Shown: positions 1 to 9,136 of the stretch, in pieces
Position numbering within the stretch: position 1 is the stretch's first letter
How the letters are laid out: every line of letters begins with the position of its first letter
Source of the DNA: JAGQWW01 sp041392845
Lineage (GTDB): Bacteria > Bacteroidota > Bacteroidia > Chitinophagales > Saprospiraceae
Reading direction: 5' to 3'
Assembly (NCBI GenBank): GCA_041392845.1
Contig: JAWKLG010000027.1
Coordinates: 32,136-96,135, forward strand
Length of the DNA: 64,000 nucleotides
The notes under the pieces: generated by a model
The model's input: the letters and a program-made list of their open reading frames with translations, nothing else
The model's database searches: none
Told to the model about the DNA's origin: nothing
Position numbers and translations under genes: made by a program

Positions 1-432
1 TCATTTAAAGAAAAATCATTCAACCCTTCAGCTATTCAACCCTTCAACTATTGTATCGCAAAGGATGGGTAAGGCAAGGAAGAACACAAAGAGATGCAAA
101 TCGCAAAGGATGGGGAAGGCAAGGAAGAACACAAAGAGATTCTGCTGTGCCTAAAGGTTGGAGTTTATTTAATGAAAAATCATTCAACCCTTTCAGCTAT
201 TCAAACCTTCAACTATTGTATCGCAAAGCATGGGTAAGGCTCAAAAGAGCGCAAAGAGATTCTGCTGTGCCTAAAGGTTGGAGTTTATTTAATGAAAAAT
301 CATTCAAACCTTCAGCTATTCAAACCTTCAACTATTGTATCGCAAAGGATGGGTAAGGCTTGAAAGAGCGCAAAGAGTAGCAGCAGATTCTTAAGCTTGA
401 AACCAAAGACCAAAGACAAAAGACCAAAGACA
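1..432. repeat. R13/R14 repeat block: 120-bp tandem units plus CCAAAGA array
   Basis: A 120-bp unit beginning ATGAAAAATCATTCAA starts at 172 and 292, with an earlier, longer copy from about 11. That first copy carries an internal duplication of the segment TCGCAAAGGATGGG (56 and 101). Each unit also holds TATCGCAAAG, GCGCAAAGAGA and TCTGCTGTGCCTAAAGG. From about 399 it passes into CCAAAGACCAAAGACAAAAG (R14), and from 434 into CCTTCAA/CCCTCAA repeats (R7) that run up to the stop codon of the next gene. The 101-codon frame across it (51-356) is an artefact of the repeat period. A reverse-complement copy lies at 2489-2700. Confidence 0.85.
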
Positions 433-467
433 AATTCAACCCTTCCTTCAATCCCTCAACCCTTCCT

Positions 468-848
468 TCACCAGCAAAACCCCTTCCTCTTTACTATATT
501 CTTATAGTCCCATTGGATGGTTCTGGATTTTTGAAGGCATCTTTTGATGAGGTCTTCGTCGATTTGATCGGGAGAAGTGAATCTGATTTCTGCGGCTTTG
601 AATTTTCCTTCATTTTGTAAGGCTGGTTCATCGAAGGATTGGCCGCTCCAGAATAAAATACGCATGCAGTTTTTTAAGGTGCTGTATCCTACTATTGGAT
701 TTCCTTCCAGGAACCAGACCGGATGGCCATGCCAAACTTTGTTCTCGTCTGAACCAAATTCATCATGGATCAAAGTATATAAGTGGTCGGCAATTTCCTT
801 ATTGGTTCCTTCCAATTTGTCCTGATAATCTTTTACATCCTGGTTCAT
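468..848 (-). CDS. DUF1801 family protein
   Basis: 126 residues, a complete small soluble protein. The pattern of an N-terminal helix (DVKDYQDKLEG), the central WHGHPVWFLEGNPIVGY block at about residues 39-55 and the later LFWSGQSFDEP block is typical of the DUF1801 (YdhG-like) fold, which is distantly related to frataxin/CyaY-type proteins. The biochemical role of the family is not established. It is the most 3' of three minus-strand genes (SDR, zinc-ribbon protein, DUF1801), 23 bp downstream of the zinc-ribbon gene, so co-transcription is plausible. The stop codon is followed almost directly by CCTTCAA-type repeats. Family call fairly sure, function unknown. Confidence 0.8.
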   Translation of the reverse strand: MNQDVKDYQDKLEGTNKEIADHLYTLIHDEFGSDENKVWHGHPVWFLEGNPIVGYSTLKNCMRILFWSGQSFDEPALQNEGKFKAAEIRFTSPDQIDEDLIKRCLQKSRTIQWDYKNIVKRKGFCW

Positions 849-871
849 CGGTATGTATATTTTTTGATAGG

Positions 872-1162
872 TTATTTTTTAAAATCCAATCCTTCCTCCT
901 GTAATGCAATCTTTAATTTGGGAATGGAAGAAGGTCCCAATCCATGAAGTTCCAAAATTTCCTTTTCTGTCCATTTTGAAAGTGCTTCCAATGAAAAGAT
1001 CTTTTCTCTTTCTAAGGCCCTTCTCGCCGGTGCGCTCAATTTTCCATGGAAGTCTGCTGCCGGGATTTTCTCCCGTTCACATATGGGGCAAGTTGGACAA
1101 TCGCTTGACTTAAAATAAATATGCCCTTTTGGACAGGTCCTTTTTTCTTTATTGGATTTCAT
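872..1162 (-). CDS. Zinc-ribbon plus RNA polymerase alpha-CTD-like helix-hairpin-helix protein
   Basis: 96 residues. The N-terminus has a Cys/His cluster (C10, H14, C22, C25, C28; CPKGH and CPTCPIC) that looks like a zinc knuckle. The C-terminal half, about residues 45-95, contains APARRALEREKIFSLEALS and LHGLGPSSIPKLKIAL, a helix-hairpin-helix arrangement as in the C-terminal domain of the RNA polymerase alpha subunit, which contacts DNA and activators. It lacks the alpha N-terminal domain, so it is not rpoA. Stand-alone alpha-CTD-like proteins occur in Bacteroidota, but I know of no defined function. A DNA-binding or transcription-modulating role is an inference. It sits 23 bp upstream of the DUF1801 gene on the same strand. 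Confidence 0.75.
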   Translation of the reverse strand: MKSNKEKRTCPKGHIYFKSSDCPTCPICEREKIPAADFHGKLSAPARRALEREKIFSLEALSKWTEKEILELHGLGPSSIPKLKIALQEEGLDFKK

Positions 1163-1293
1163 GAAATGGAAATTGACCCTTCAAAATTACAGCAACTGGA
1201 AGATAAATTTCCGACAACTTAGATGGGGAAAAACGGCGAGATGATATTTGGAATAGGGTGAAGGAGTGATGATCAAGCTTAATTTATCAATTA

Positions 1294-1356
1294 GAATTTA
1301 CGGTTTACGGTTTACGATGAAAAACCAACCAACCGTAAACCGCAATCCGCAACCCC
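1294..1356. repeat. R3 hairpin (CGTAAACCGTAAAT family)
   Basis: GAATTTACGGTTTACGG on the left and CCGTAAACCGCAATCCGC on the right form an imperfect stem around an ATGAAAAACC loop. It lies 9 bp beyond the stop of the SDR gene, so it could act as a terminator for that gene. One of about ten R3 copies in the window. Confidence 0.75.
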
Positions 1357-1365
1357 CATCCCGCT

Positions 1366-2427
1366 CTAAGAAAATATTCCTTCTTCTACTAATTTGTCCA
1401 TCGATTCAACCAGGGTTTCCTGCATAGGACGGAATTGGATACCTAAGTCATTTTTAATTTTTGAATTGTCGGCTTTCCAGGGCACATTGACATTGTTGCG
1501 AATGTACCTTCTCGTAAATTCTTTATTCACAAAAGGTCCGACTATCATCAACAACCATTTTGGAACCGGTTTTTTGGGTAGGGGAAGTTTGTCACCGTAT
1601 TTGGGAACCAGGGTTTGAGTAATTTCAAAGATGTCGGTATTGTGCGCAGAAGTAATGTATCTGCCTTTTGCATTTGGATTGAAACCTGCCTGGAAATGAG
1701 CTTCTGCTACATCTCTTACATCAACCATTCCAATACCCAATCTTGGAGCGCCACTTTTAAAAGTACCATCTCCCATTTGAACCAATACCTCAAATGTCCC
1801 GGAGGTAGTAGCATTAGGATTTAATGGTGGCCCCAGCACAAATGAAGGATTGATGGTAACCAAATCCCAACGATTTTGAGCCTCCACCATCTCCCAGGCC
1901 TTTTTTTCAGCAAGAGTTTTGGAATAGGAATAGGGTTGGTAATCCAGATTTGCCTTGGTATTCCAATCCTCTTCCGTAAAGGCATCTTTGTTTTTTTCTT
2001 TCAGATCCGTGGCATCACAATAAACAGCAGCACAACTACTGGTAACTACGACTCTTTTTACAGATGAAACCTCATTGGCAGAATCCAAAACATTCTTCGT
2101 TCCATTCAATGCCGGCTCAATCAGCTCCTTTTGGGGATCTTTTATGGAATAATTAAAAGGACTTGCAGTATGGTAGACCAATTCACAGCCTTCCATGGCT
2201 TCCTTATAAGAGCCTGGTGTCAACAAATCTGATTTGAAATATTTGATTTGACCATTGGAATTAGCGGCCAACTCATCCAAATGACTGGTTTTTTTCTTGT
2301 CATCCGGATTTCGAACAGCAGCATGAACTGTCAATCCTTCATCCAATAATCTTTTTACCAACCAACCAGCTACATATCCTGTAGCTCCGGTTACCATTAC
2401 GGGTTTACTTTTATCGATTTGAGACAT
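1366..2427 (-). CDS. NAD(P)-dependent epimerase/dehydratase (extended SDR, dihydroflavonol-4-reductase-like)
   Basis: 353 residues, a full-length extended short-chain dehydrogenase/reductase. The Rossmann signature TGATGYVAG is at residues 13-21, and the catalytic Tyr-x-x-x-Lys is in YSYSKTLAEKKAW near residue 168, preceded by VVTSSCAAV (the serine of the triad). The overall pattern (VYHTASPF, NPSFVLGPPL, DVRDVAEAH) matches the aldehyde/dihydroflavonol/cinnamoyl-CoA reductase branch, which uses NADPH to reduce a carbonyl. The substrate cannot be read from the sequence. No signal peptide, so cytoplasmic. First gene of a minus-strand group of three; R13 repeats lie upstream and an R3 hairpin follows its stop. 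Confidence 0.88.
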   Translation of the reverse strand: MSQIDKSKPVMVTGATGYVAGWLVKRLLDEGLTVHAAVRNPDDKKKTSHLDELAANSNGQIKYFKSDLLTPGSYKEAMEGCELVYHTASPFNYSIKDPQKELIEPALNGTKNVLDSANEVSSVKRVVVTSSCAAVYCDATDLKEKNKDAFTEEDWNTKANLDYQPYSYSKTLAEKKAWEMVEAQNRWDLVTINPSFVLGPPLNPNATTSGTFEVLVQMGDGTFKSGAPRLGIGMVDVRDVAEAHFQAGFNPNAKGRYITSAHNTDIFEITQTLVPKYGDKLPLPKKPVPKWLLMIVGPFVNKEFTRRYIRNNVNVPWKADNSKIKNDLGIQFRPMQETLVESMDKLVEEGIFS

Positions 2428-2488
2428 GAGAAATTTTGAATTAGTGAATGGTTGAATATAGGAAAAGTTTTCGGAAAAGGTCTTTATG

Positions 2489-2700
2489 GGAGGTCTTTGG
2501 TCTTTGGTCTTTGGTGGGTTTCAGGTTTAAGAATCTGCAGGCTCTCTTTGCGTTCTTTTGTGCCTTCCCCCGTCTTTGCGATTCAATAGTTGAAGGGTTG
2601 AATTTTGAATAGTTGAATGAATCTTTTTTTAATGAATTCCAGCCTTAAAACACAGCAGAGTCTCTATGCGTCCTTTTTTGCCTTCCCCATGCTTTGCGAT
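2489..2700. repeat. R14/R13 repeat block, inverted relative to 1-432
   Basis: GGTCTTTGGTCTTTGG at 2491-2510 followed by TTTAAGAATCTGCAGG, CTCTTTGCGTTCTTTTG, TTTGCGATTCAATAG and TTGAAGGGTTGAA is the reverse complement of the 304-432 block in the same internal order. A second partial unit ends with CATGCTTTGCGAT at 2700, two bases from the stop triplet of the T9SS gene at 2702. The pair encloses the three genes 468-2427. Confidence 0.85.
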
Positions 2701-2701
2701 T

Positions 2702-4696
2702 TTACCTAGCAATCGTAATATCCCCCTTAATTACTTCTTCTAACCCGTCAGCCCAGATGATTTCGGCATAAAATGCATAAACATTGGAGGTGGATTTCAT
2801 GCCTCGGAAGGTGCCATCCCAGCCAAGGGAAGTGACATTGGGTTCAAAATTTAGATTTTCAAAAACCATATCTCCCCAACGGTCGAAGATTCGCAGACTT
2901 TTAATTCTTAGGGCACCGGGTGAAGAGAAAATTGTAAAGTAATCATTGATGCCATCGCCATTTGGAGAAAAAACATTAGGTACGAAAATTCTTCGTTCTT
3001 TATCGACAATTATTCTGGCAGAAGCTTGGGATATGCATCCGTTTTTGTCGCTTACATTAATTATATATTCAGTGGTTCCTGAAGGTTGGATAAAAACATC
3101 TTCACAATTTTGACAAAAAGATTTGCCATTGTCAAACCATTCAATTTGGGTAAGACTACCTCTTAAATTCCTAACGGATAATTTGATCTCATCACCCAAA
3201 TAAATTGTATCCAATTTTGGTATGATTTCTACCAAAGGTCTGGGATGAACTTTTAACTCAATACAGGAAATGGAGTCGCAACCTTCTTTTGATAGAGATG
3301 TAGAACAGAATATACCTGGATATTCATGGTCGTTGCCAAAGATTTGGATTGACTCACCTTCACATATTCGGAGTTGTTCATTTTTAAAAGTATCTAGGGG
3401 CTCATAAAAGTAGGTTCGATATAAGATACTATCGCAGCCATAAATCAAAGTGTCTTTCTCAGGAAGATTTTGAGAACAAATTGGAATGCTTATCTGCTTT
3501 TCAAAAGGTTGTTCAAAATACCTTTGAAGCATAACCACACTATCACATCCATATTCAAATAATGAAGTGCCTATTAAAGTTGAGTCACATACTTTTTCAA
3601 ACCGTAAAATTGTGTCAGGAATAGTCAAAGTAATTTCTCTGCAAATGGTAGAATCACATCCGACAGCGGAAGGTTCAGTTCTGCAAAAAAGTCCTACCAA
3701 ATTTGGCTCGCATGTTCCTGATTGAATGAAGGTTGTGTCAGATTGGTTGTCGAATGTAACAATCTCGACAACTGTACTATCGCATCCTGAGGCAGTATGG
3801 AAGGTTCGAGTTTCATTTATTGTATCCATTGGATTACAGGAGGTAGAAAAAATGAAATTTGTATCAATGGTGCTGGTTCCTCCGCACAAACACTGATCCC
3901 TAAAATCAGGAACTCCATCATTGTCATGGTCGGTATCCTGATTTAATACTGCCAGAAGTCCTTGCGGATTGGTGCCACCTGTTGTAGGAAAATTTTGAAC
4001 AAGGAAGCAGATTTCATTTTCTCCTGGAATCCAATCGTTAGAAAGATTCAGTTGCACATGACCACCAAAATCATAACTACCTCCCGGCAATACAGGTAGG
4101 TTTTGTAATACACCATTTATATAAATTCCTAAAAGACTATTGTCAACATATGCATTGAAAGAAATGGTGTATGCTCCATTCGTAGTGATGGATTGTTGAT
4201 TACAGGAACAGGGTAAATTGAATTTTATACTATAAAAATAATTGCTGTAAGCAGGGTAGGCACTTAAGCAACTAGCATCATCAGGATGTGTAATCCATTT
4301 TGCCTGGTTGAGGGGAAAAGGTAATTGAGATGGTTTGACCCAGGTAGATGCACATTGGCCTAAAGAGATGGCATCCGTCCATGTAAGTGTTGGATCGTCA
4401 GGATTTGGCAGATCATTTACTGTTAAGGGTACATTTCCTATGCCAAATGCATTGGAAACCTCCCAGCTGGTATCGGGGCTTCCTTCTGGTGATTTTCCGG
4501 TTATAAAATCAGGAGTCCTGATGCAGGATGAACAATTTAAATTGAAAAGAATTTTGCAATCTTCATCATTACAATCGATTGTGCCATCTCCATCGTTGTC
4601 AATTCCGTCAGTGCATAAAAGCACTGTGTTTTCCTGAGAAAACAAGAAAATAGGAAGGCTTATAATTAGTGAAATGCTTAGTAAAAAATGTTTCAT
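2702..4696 (-). CDS. T9SS-exported surface protein with type B (gliding-motility-associated) C-terminal domain
   Basis: 664 residues from the ATG at 4694-4696. The frame is open 14 codons further up, but the signal peptide MKHFLLSISLIISLPIFLFS starts here, so this start is preferred. After cleavage comes a Ca-binding-like string DGIDNDGDGTIDCNDEDC, a lectin-like N-terminal domain with several Cys, then repeated short segments each with a GCDS motif (CDSTVVEIV, CDSTICREI, CDSVVMLQR, CDSILYRTY, CDSISCIEL). The C-terminus has FVPNVFSPNGDGINDYF and FDRWGDMVFE, the hallmark of the type B T9SS sorting domain, which directs transport across the outer membrane. Likely a cell-surface adhesin. Its stop abuts R13 repeats. 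Substrate unknown. Confidence 0.88.
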   Translation of the reverse strand: MKHFLLSISLIISLPIFLFSQENTVLLCTDGIDNDGDGTIDCNDEDCKILFNLNCSSCIRTPDFITGKSPEGSPDTSWEVSNAFGIGNVPLTVNDLPNPDDPTLTWTDAISLGQCASTWVKPSQLPFPLNQAKWITHPDDASCLSAYPAYSNYFYSIKFNLPCSCNQQSITTNGAYTISFNAYVDNSLLGIYINGVLQNLPVLPGGSYDFGGHVQLNLSNDWIPGENEICFLVQNFPTTGGTNPQGLLAVLNQDTDHDNDGVPDFRDQCLCGGTSTIDTNFIFSTSCNPMDTINETRTFHTASGCDSTVVEIVTFDNQSDTTFIQSGTCEPNLVGLFCRTEPSAVGCDSTICREITLTIPDTILRFEKVCDSTLIGTSLFEYGCDSVVMLQRYFEQPFEKQISIPICSQNLPEKDTLIYGCDSILYRTYFYEPLDTFKNEQLRICEGESIQIFGNDHEYPGIFCSTSLSKEGCDSISCIELKVHPRPLVEIIPKLDTIYLGDEIKLSVRNLRGSLTQIEWFDNGKSFCQNCEDVFIQPSGTTEYIINVSDKNGCISQASARIIVDKERRIFVPNVFSPNGDGINDYFTIFSSPGALRIKSLRIFDRWGDMVFENLNFEPNVTSLGWDGTFRGMKSTSNVYAFYAEIIWADGLEEVIKGDITIAR

Positions 4697-4871
4697 GTAG
4701 TTTTCTTCAGCTATACATGCAATATTTCTTACTTGCAAGGTAAGGTTTTTAAATTTTTTAAATAATTAAAATACCTTGACGACACCTGATGCTTCAGTCT
4801 CAAAAACGACGCCTCACCCTTTTTTCTCCACACTCACACCATTTTTATAGAGAAGCCTCGTCTTTTTGCTG

Positions 4872-4879
4872 TAAGTTTA
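4872..4879 (+). promoter_or_regulatory. Putative Bacteroidota -7 box of the molybdenum-hydroxylase operon
   Basis: TAAGTTTA, one mismatch from TAnnTTTG, lies 25 bp upstream of the [2Fe-2S] subunit start and is preceded by TTTTTGCTG. Similar TTTTTGC-to-TAnnTTTA arrangements precede 10621 and 33909. No clear TTTG at the usual -33 distance was found. Confidence 0.35.
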
Positions 4880-4903
4880 TTTTCTTACGGTAAAAATTAT
4901 CAT

Positions 4904-5362
4904 ATGGCAAAATTTACAATAAATGTAAACGGAGAATCCCGACCGGTAGAAGTCGATGCAGATACGCCTTTGCTTTGGGTTTTAAGGGATGAATTGGATT
5001 TGGTTGGAACCAAATACGGATGTGGTATTGCCCAATGCGGAGCCTGTACCATCCACCTTGACGGACAAGCGGTTCGGAGTTGTGTTACCACCATTGCTCA
5101 GGCAGAAAATGCAAAAATTACCACCATCGAAGGTCTTTCTGAAAAGGGTGATCACCCCTTGCAACAGGCATGGATTGAAGAAGACGTTCCGCAATGTGGT
5201 TATTGTCAGGCTGGTCAAATCATGACCGCAGCTTCTTTTTTAAATCAAAATCCCAATCCAAACAGGGAAGAAATCCGTGCTGCTATGCATGGAAATATCT
5301 GCCGTTGTGCTGCCTATAATCGTATTGAAGAAGCCGTGGCAAAAGCCGCTAAAAAATCGTAA
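4904..5362 (+). CDS. iorA: (2Fe-2S)-binding subunit of xanthine dehydrogenase/isoquinoline 1-oxidoreductase family
   Basis: 152 residues, complete. An N-terminal plant-type ferredoxin domain has C40, C45, C48 (GCGIAQCGACT) and C60; a C-terminal helical domain has C98, C101 (CGYC), C133 and C135 (CRC), giving the two [2Fe-2S] clusters that pass electrons from the molybdenum cofactor. This size and layout match IorA/CoxS-like small subunits of molybdenum hydroxylases. The next gene, its catalytic partner, begins 3 bp downstream but is broken, so this subunit may be an orphan. It is the only undamaged gene of the four-gene locus. Substrate of the original enzyme unknown; the iorA symbol is by similarity only. 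Confidence 0.9.
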   Translation: MAKFTINVNGESRPVEVDADTPLLWVLRDELDLVGTKYGCGIAQCGACTIHLDGQAVRSCVTTIAQAENAKITTIEGLSEKGDHPLQQAWIEEDVPQCGYCQAGQIMTAASFLNQNPNPNREEIRAAMHGNICRCAAYNRIEEAVAKAAKKS

Positions 5363-5365
5363 ACC

Positions 5366-7506
5366 ATGCAAGACACTATCATAAAACCTTTAAGCAGAAG
5401 AAATTTCTTAAGAGTCTCCGCTTTGACCAGTGGTGGAATGCTGATCGGTGTAAGCTATTTCAGTTCCTGTGGTCCTGAAGCCCAGCCTCCTGTCGATATC
5501 TCCAAGCTGAATTTTAAGGATTTCAACGCCTTTATTAAAATAGCAGAAGACGGATATGTAACCATCTATTCACCCAATCCGGAAATCGGTCAGGGAGTGA
5601 AAACTTCCATGCCTATGATAATCGCCGAAGAACTGGATGTGGAGTGGGATAAGGTAATCGTTGAACAAGGGAAATTGAATACCCAGGATTTCGACCGCCA
5701 GGTAGCAGGAGGAAGTCAGAGTATTCGTCATGGTTGGGAAGCTTTGCGTAAAACCGGTGCTTCAGCCAAACAAATGTTGATCACTGCTGCCGCTACTCGT
5801 TGGGGGGTAGACCCCTCTACCTGTACTGCTTCGAAAGGATTTATTACCAATGCCAATGGTGAAAAGCTAGACTATGGAGCTGTGGCTACAGAAGCAGCTG
5901 CTCTTGAGGTTCCCGAAGAAGTGACTTTAAAAGAACCTAAAGATTTTCAAATCATAGGTAAAAATGCCAAAAAAACGTGGATTTAAAGTCCATTGTGACC
6001 GGAAAATCACTATTTGGATTGGATTTTTAAAAGGGAAGGGATGGTGTATGCAGTTGGCATTTATACTAAGCCAGCTTTTGGACAAACCCTGGCCGATTTT
6101 GATGATAACAGTGCCGCCAAGGCTGTGTCCGGAGTAACTGATGTGGTTCAATTTGGTGATAAAATAGCCGTGATTGCCAACAGTACCTGGGCAGCCATGA
6201 AAGGTAAAAATGCCTTGAAAGCAAATTGAAATCAGACAATAAGCTGGAAAGTTCAACCGATCACGAAACCATGTTGAACGGGTTTTTGGAAGGAAAAGGA
6301 ATGGAAGTCAGAAGGAATATGGTGATGTGAAATCTGCATTTTCTGAGGCTTGATAAGGTGATTGAAAAGACTTATCATTCTCCATTTCTGCCGCACAATT
6401 GCATGGAGCCTATGAATTTCTTCGTAGATATCACTCCGGAGAAAATCGATTTGGTAGGCCCAATTCAAACACCGGAATGGACGGCCAACAGGGTAGCTAA
6501 ATTGTTGGAAAGACCGGTGGAACAGGTTAGTATTGAAATGACCAGGATGGGAGGCGGATTTGGACGCAGATTGTATGGTGATTTTGCCCTTGAAGCTGCG
6601 GAGATTTCTAATAAAATTAGCAAACCTGTAAAGCTGGTTTTTAGCAGGGAAGATGATATGATGGCCGGGACTTACCGTCCTGCGATCAAATACAAAATAA
6701 AGGCAGGTTTAAAAGATGACAAAGTGAATTCATTTGAAATAATGGAAGCAGCCGCCAACAGTACCTGCTATGATTTGATTCCTACATTTTTCCCGGCTGC
6801 AGCAGCCCCGAATTATAAATTCAGCTCGGCAAAATTTGACAGTCCTATCACAACCGGAGCATGGAGAGCACCCTATACCAACTTCTTGGGCTATGCAGTT
6901 TCAGCTTTTTGCGATGAACTGGCGGAAGAGCTAAATATGGATCCGGTCGAATTGCAATTGCAATTGTTGGAATCTTCCAAACAACACATGGATGAATCCA
7001 TGGAATGGAATCCGCAACGAATGATTGACACCATCAAGTTATTAGCGGAAAAAGGAAACTGGGGAAAAGCACCGGAAGGAACCTACCAGGGATTTTCAGC
7101 TTATTATAGTCACAATACCCATGTAGCTGAAATCGTGGAAGTTGAAATGAAAGATGGAAAACCTGTTGTCAAAAAAGTGGTGGCCGCTGTTGATTGTGGA
7201 ATCGTAGTTAATCCTACCGGAGCCATCAATCAGGTACAAGGTGGAGCCATTGACGGAATTGGACATGCGATGTATGGCAATTTTTCATTTGTGAATGGAG
7301 AACCACAAGCCAATAATTTTAACAAATACAGATTGATTCGAATGATGGAAACTCCAAAGGTGGAAGTTCATTTCGTTGAAAGTTCCGAAAGTCCAACCGG
7401 TCTTGGTGAACCGGGTTTGCCACCTGCTGGTGGAGCATTGGCCAATGCCATTTATAAAGCCACCGGAAAAAGGATTTATCATCAGCCATTTGCAGATCAT
7501 ATTTAA
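5366..7506 (+). pseudogene. iorB: Molybdopterin-binding catalytic subunit (IorB-like), frameshifted
   Basis: The N-terminus carries a twin-arginine signal (SRRNFLRV, R11-R12) and a possible lipobox Cys, as in periplasmic IorB-type subunits. The reading frame then shifts five times by single bases: in the A-run 5969-5975, the T-run 6024-6028, near 6227, near 6319 and near 6351. Between shifts the peptide is still recognisable (DFKREGMVYAV, FGDKIAVIANSTWAAMKG, KVIEKTYHSPFLPHNCMEP), and the last 380 codons are open with GGGFGRR and the C-terminal GLGEPGLPPAGGA holding the conserved Glu. When intact it would bind molybdopterin-cytosine dinucleotide and oxidise a heterocycle or aldehyde. Either genuine recent inactivation or a cluster of assembly errors; the same damage continues in the next two genes. 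Confidence 0.88.
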
Positions 7507-7512
7507 ATTTTC

Positions 7513-8529
7513 ATGGAATTAACCACTATTTTTAAAAAGGCTCATCAATTTTATAAAGAAGGAAAAAAGACGGTCCTGGCTACGATTGTAGATTTGGATG
7601 GTTCTTCTTATCGAAAAGAAGGAGCCCGGATGTTGATGTCTGAGGATGGGCAGATGACCTTTGCCTTGAGCGGAGGTTGTATTGAAATGGAGGTTTTCTC
7701 AAAAAGGCGCAATCCGGTTTTGAAAGTGGCGAAGCCAAGGTGATTTTTTATGATGGAACGGTCAGGTTGGGTTGCGAAGGAATGATATCGATTCTCCTGG
7801 AACCTTTGAGTATCAATGAAGAAAAACTGGATTGTTTTTTTTTAAACTTATTGATACCAGAACCTCTTTCGAGTTGAATTCCTGGTTTTTTAAATGAAAA
7901 ATGATGCCACCGAAATTTTGGAACCATTTTAAAATGTCAGGATGGTCGGAATTTGAATTTTAGAAATGAGTTTATCGAACCCGAGGCCTTTGAAATTTTA
8001 GATCATTACAAGGAAACGGTTCAACCACCGTTCAAATTATTGTTGTTTGGATCCGGCCACGATGTAGAAGCCTTCAGTCAGTTGGCAGGTGCGATGGATT
8101 GGGATGTCTAGGTTGTCAGCGTGTGAGCAATCTCCAAAATCGGAGGGAGATTTTCAAAGTGCATGTTCTGTGAGTAGAGGTAGTGGAATAAAAGTTTCGG
8201 AGCTGGGCTGTGACAAAAGAACTGCTGCAGTGGTCATGACCCACAACTTTGAAATGGACCTGGATTACCTGCAAGCATTGTTGAAAGAAGACCTGGCTTA
8301 TGTGGGCATGATTGGGTCATTGAAACGGAGAGCAAAAATGAATGAAAGGTTATTGGATTTAGGGTTTTAAAAAGAATTGATTTCTAGTGTTTACACTCCG
8401 GCCGGATTGAACATCGGTGCTGAAACTCCCCATGAGATTGCTCTTTCCATTATGGCTGAAATTCAGGCTGTTATCAAAGGAAAGGATGCCTCTTTCTTAA
8501 AGCATATGCCGGACAAAAAAAGTTCCTAA
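7513..8529 (+). pseudogene. XdhC/CoxI-type molybdenum-hydroxylase maturation factor, heavily frameshifted
   Basis: It begins with a clean XdhC-family N-terminus (TVLATIVDLDGSSYRKEGAR, then ALSGGCIEMEV, the Cys-containing motif of the family) for 76 codons, then breaks. In shifted frames one can still read KVIFYDGTVRLGCEGM, LLLFGSGHDVEAF (Rossmann glycine motif), VVMTHNFEMDLDYLQALL, YVGMIGSLKRRAKM and NIGAETPHEIALSIMAEI. At least six interruptions are needed to follow it, more than in the catalytic subunit. XdhC proteins insert or sulfurate the molybdenum cofactor. Starts 6 bp after the upstream pseudogene, so once co-transcribed. I am confident of family and of inactivity as sequenced. Confidence 0.88.
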
Positions 8530-8546
8530 ATCCTGCAAGGTTGAAA

Positions 8547-9108
8547 ATGGATGATTTTACGCTCTAATCCTAGCGGCCGGGGAAGGTAGAAGAGTCGGAG
8601 CCGTAAAACAACTCCATCCTTTCAAGGAAACCAATTTCATGTGCAAAATTGACGATTCAAAAGCATTGGATTTATCTGCTCGAACGTATATGTAGTATTG
8701 TGAGCTCATTTTGAAGTTGTAAAACCGGAAGTTGAAGCGTTTCCGGTAACCATTCTTGAAAATAGGAATTGGAAACAAGAATGGGAAGCAGCCTTTCCTT
8801 CGGATTGAATCATATCAAATCACAAATCGGTTATCCGGCAGGCATCTTGGTGCTCCTCATCGACCAACCGTATTTGATGGAAAGATCCAGATTTTCCAAC
8901 CTTATCCAAACCTGGAAACATGACCCAAGTCAAAATTGTCGCCTCCGATTATGGAAATCGATATGGAGTTCCAGCACCTTCCTAAGTAGCCTTTAAGCCA
9001 CCTTGAGTCTTTAAAAATGACCGTGGTGCTGGTCCATTACTGAATTCTGGGAAGTTTCCGGTAACGGGCGTATTGATTGGCGAGTTGGGGAAAGACATTG
9101 ATGAATGA
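8547..9108 (+). pseudogene. MobA/MocA-like molybdenum cofactor nucleotidyltransferase, heavily frameshifted
   Basis: Six codons after the ATG the frame breaks. With a one-base correction it reads ALILAAGEGRRVGAVKQL, the nucleotide-binding LAAGxGxRxGxxK motif of MobA/MocA-type transferases. Later fragments in other frames include QIGYPAGILVLLIDQPYLM (the DQP motif), ASDYGNRYGVPA, RGAGPLLNS and FPVTGVLIGELGKDIDE, so nearly the whole roughly 190-residue protein can be traced. Such enzymes attach CMP to molybdopterin for hydroxylases of this class, which fits the locus. The final GAA-TGA lies inside an R1 repeat (AATGACGAATTACGAGTGAC) that begins at the stop. Confidence 0.85.
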
Positions 9109-9136
9109 CGAATTACGAGTGACGAGTGACGAGTTC
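9101..9136. repeat. R1 repeat (TGACGAATTACGAGTGACGAG)
   Basis: Tandem GACGAATTACGAGTGACGAG-type units. Other R1 runs are at 20024-20055, 20113-20156, 37818-37845, 37952-37985, 41290-41308, 41420-41455, 41530-41575 and 41669-41687. Here the first unit contains the terminal codon of the broken MobA-like gene. Confidence 0.75.

Noticed and set aside
51..356. 101-codon plus-strand open frame in the first 400 bp
   Set aside because: Translation merely repeats the 120-bp unit (RKGWVRQGRTQRD, then SAVPKGWSLFNEKSF twice); no start context and no family.
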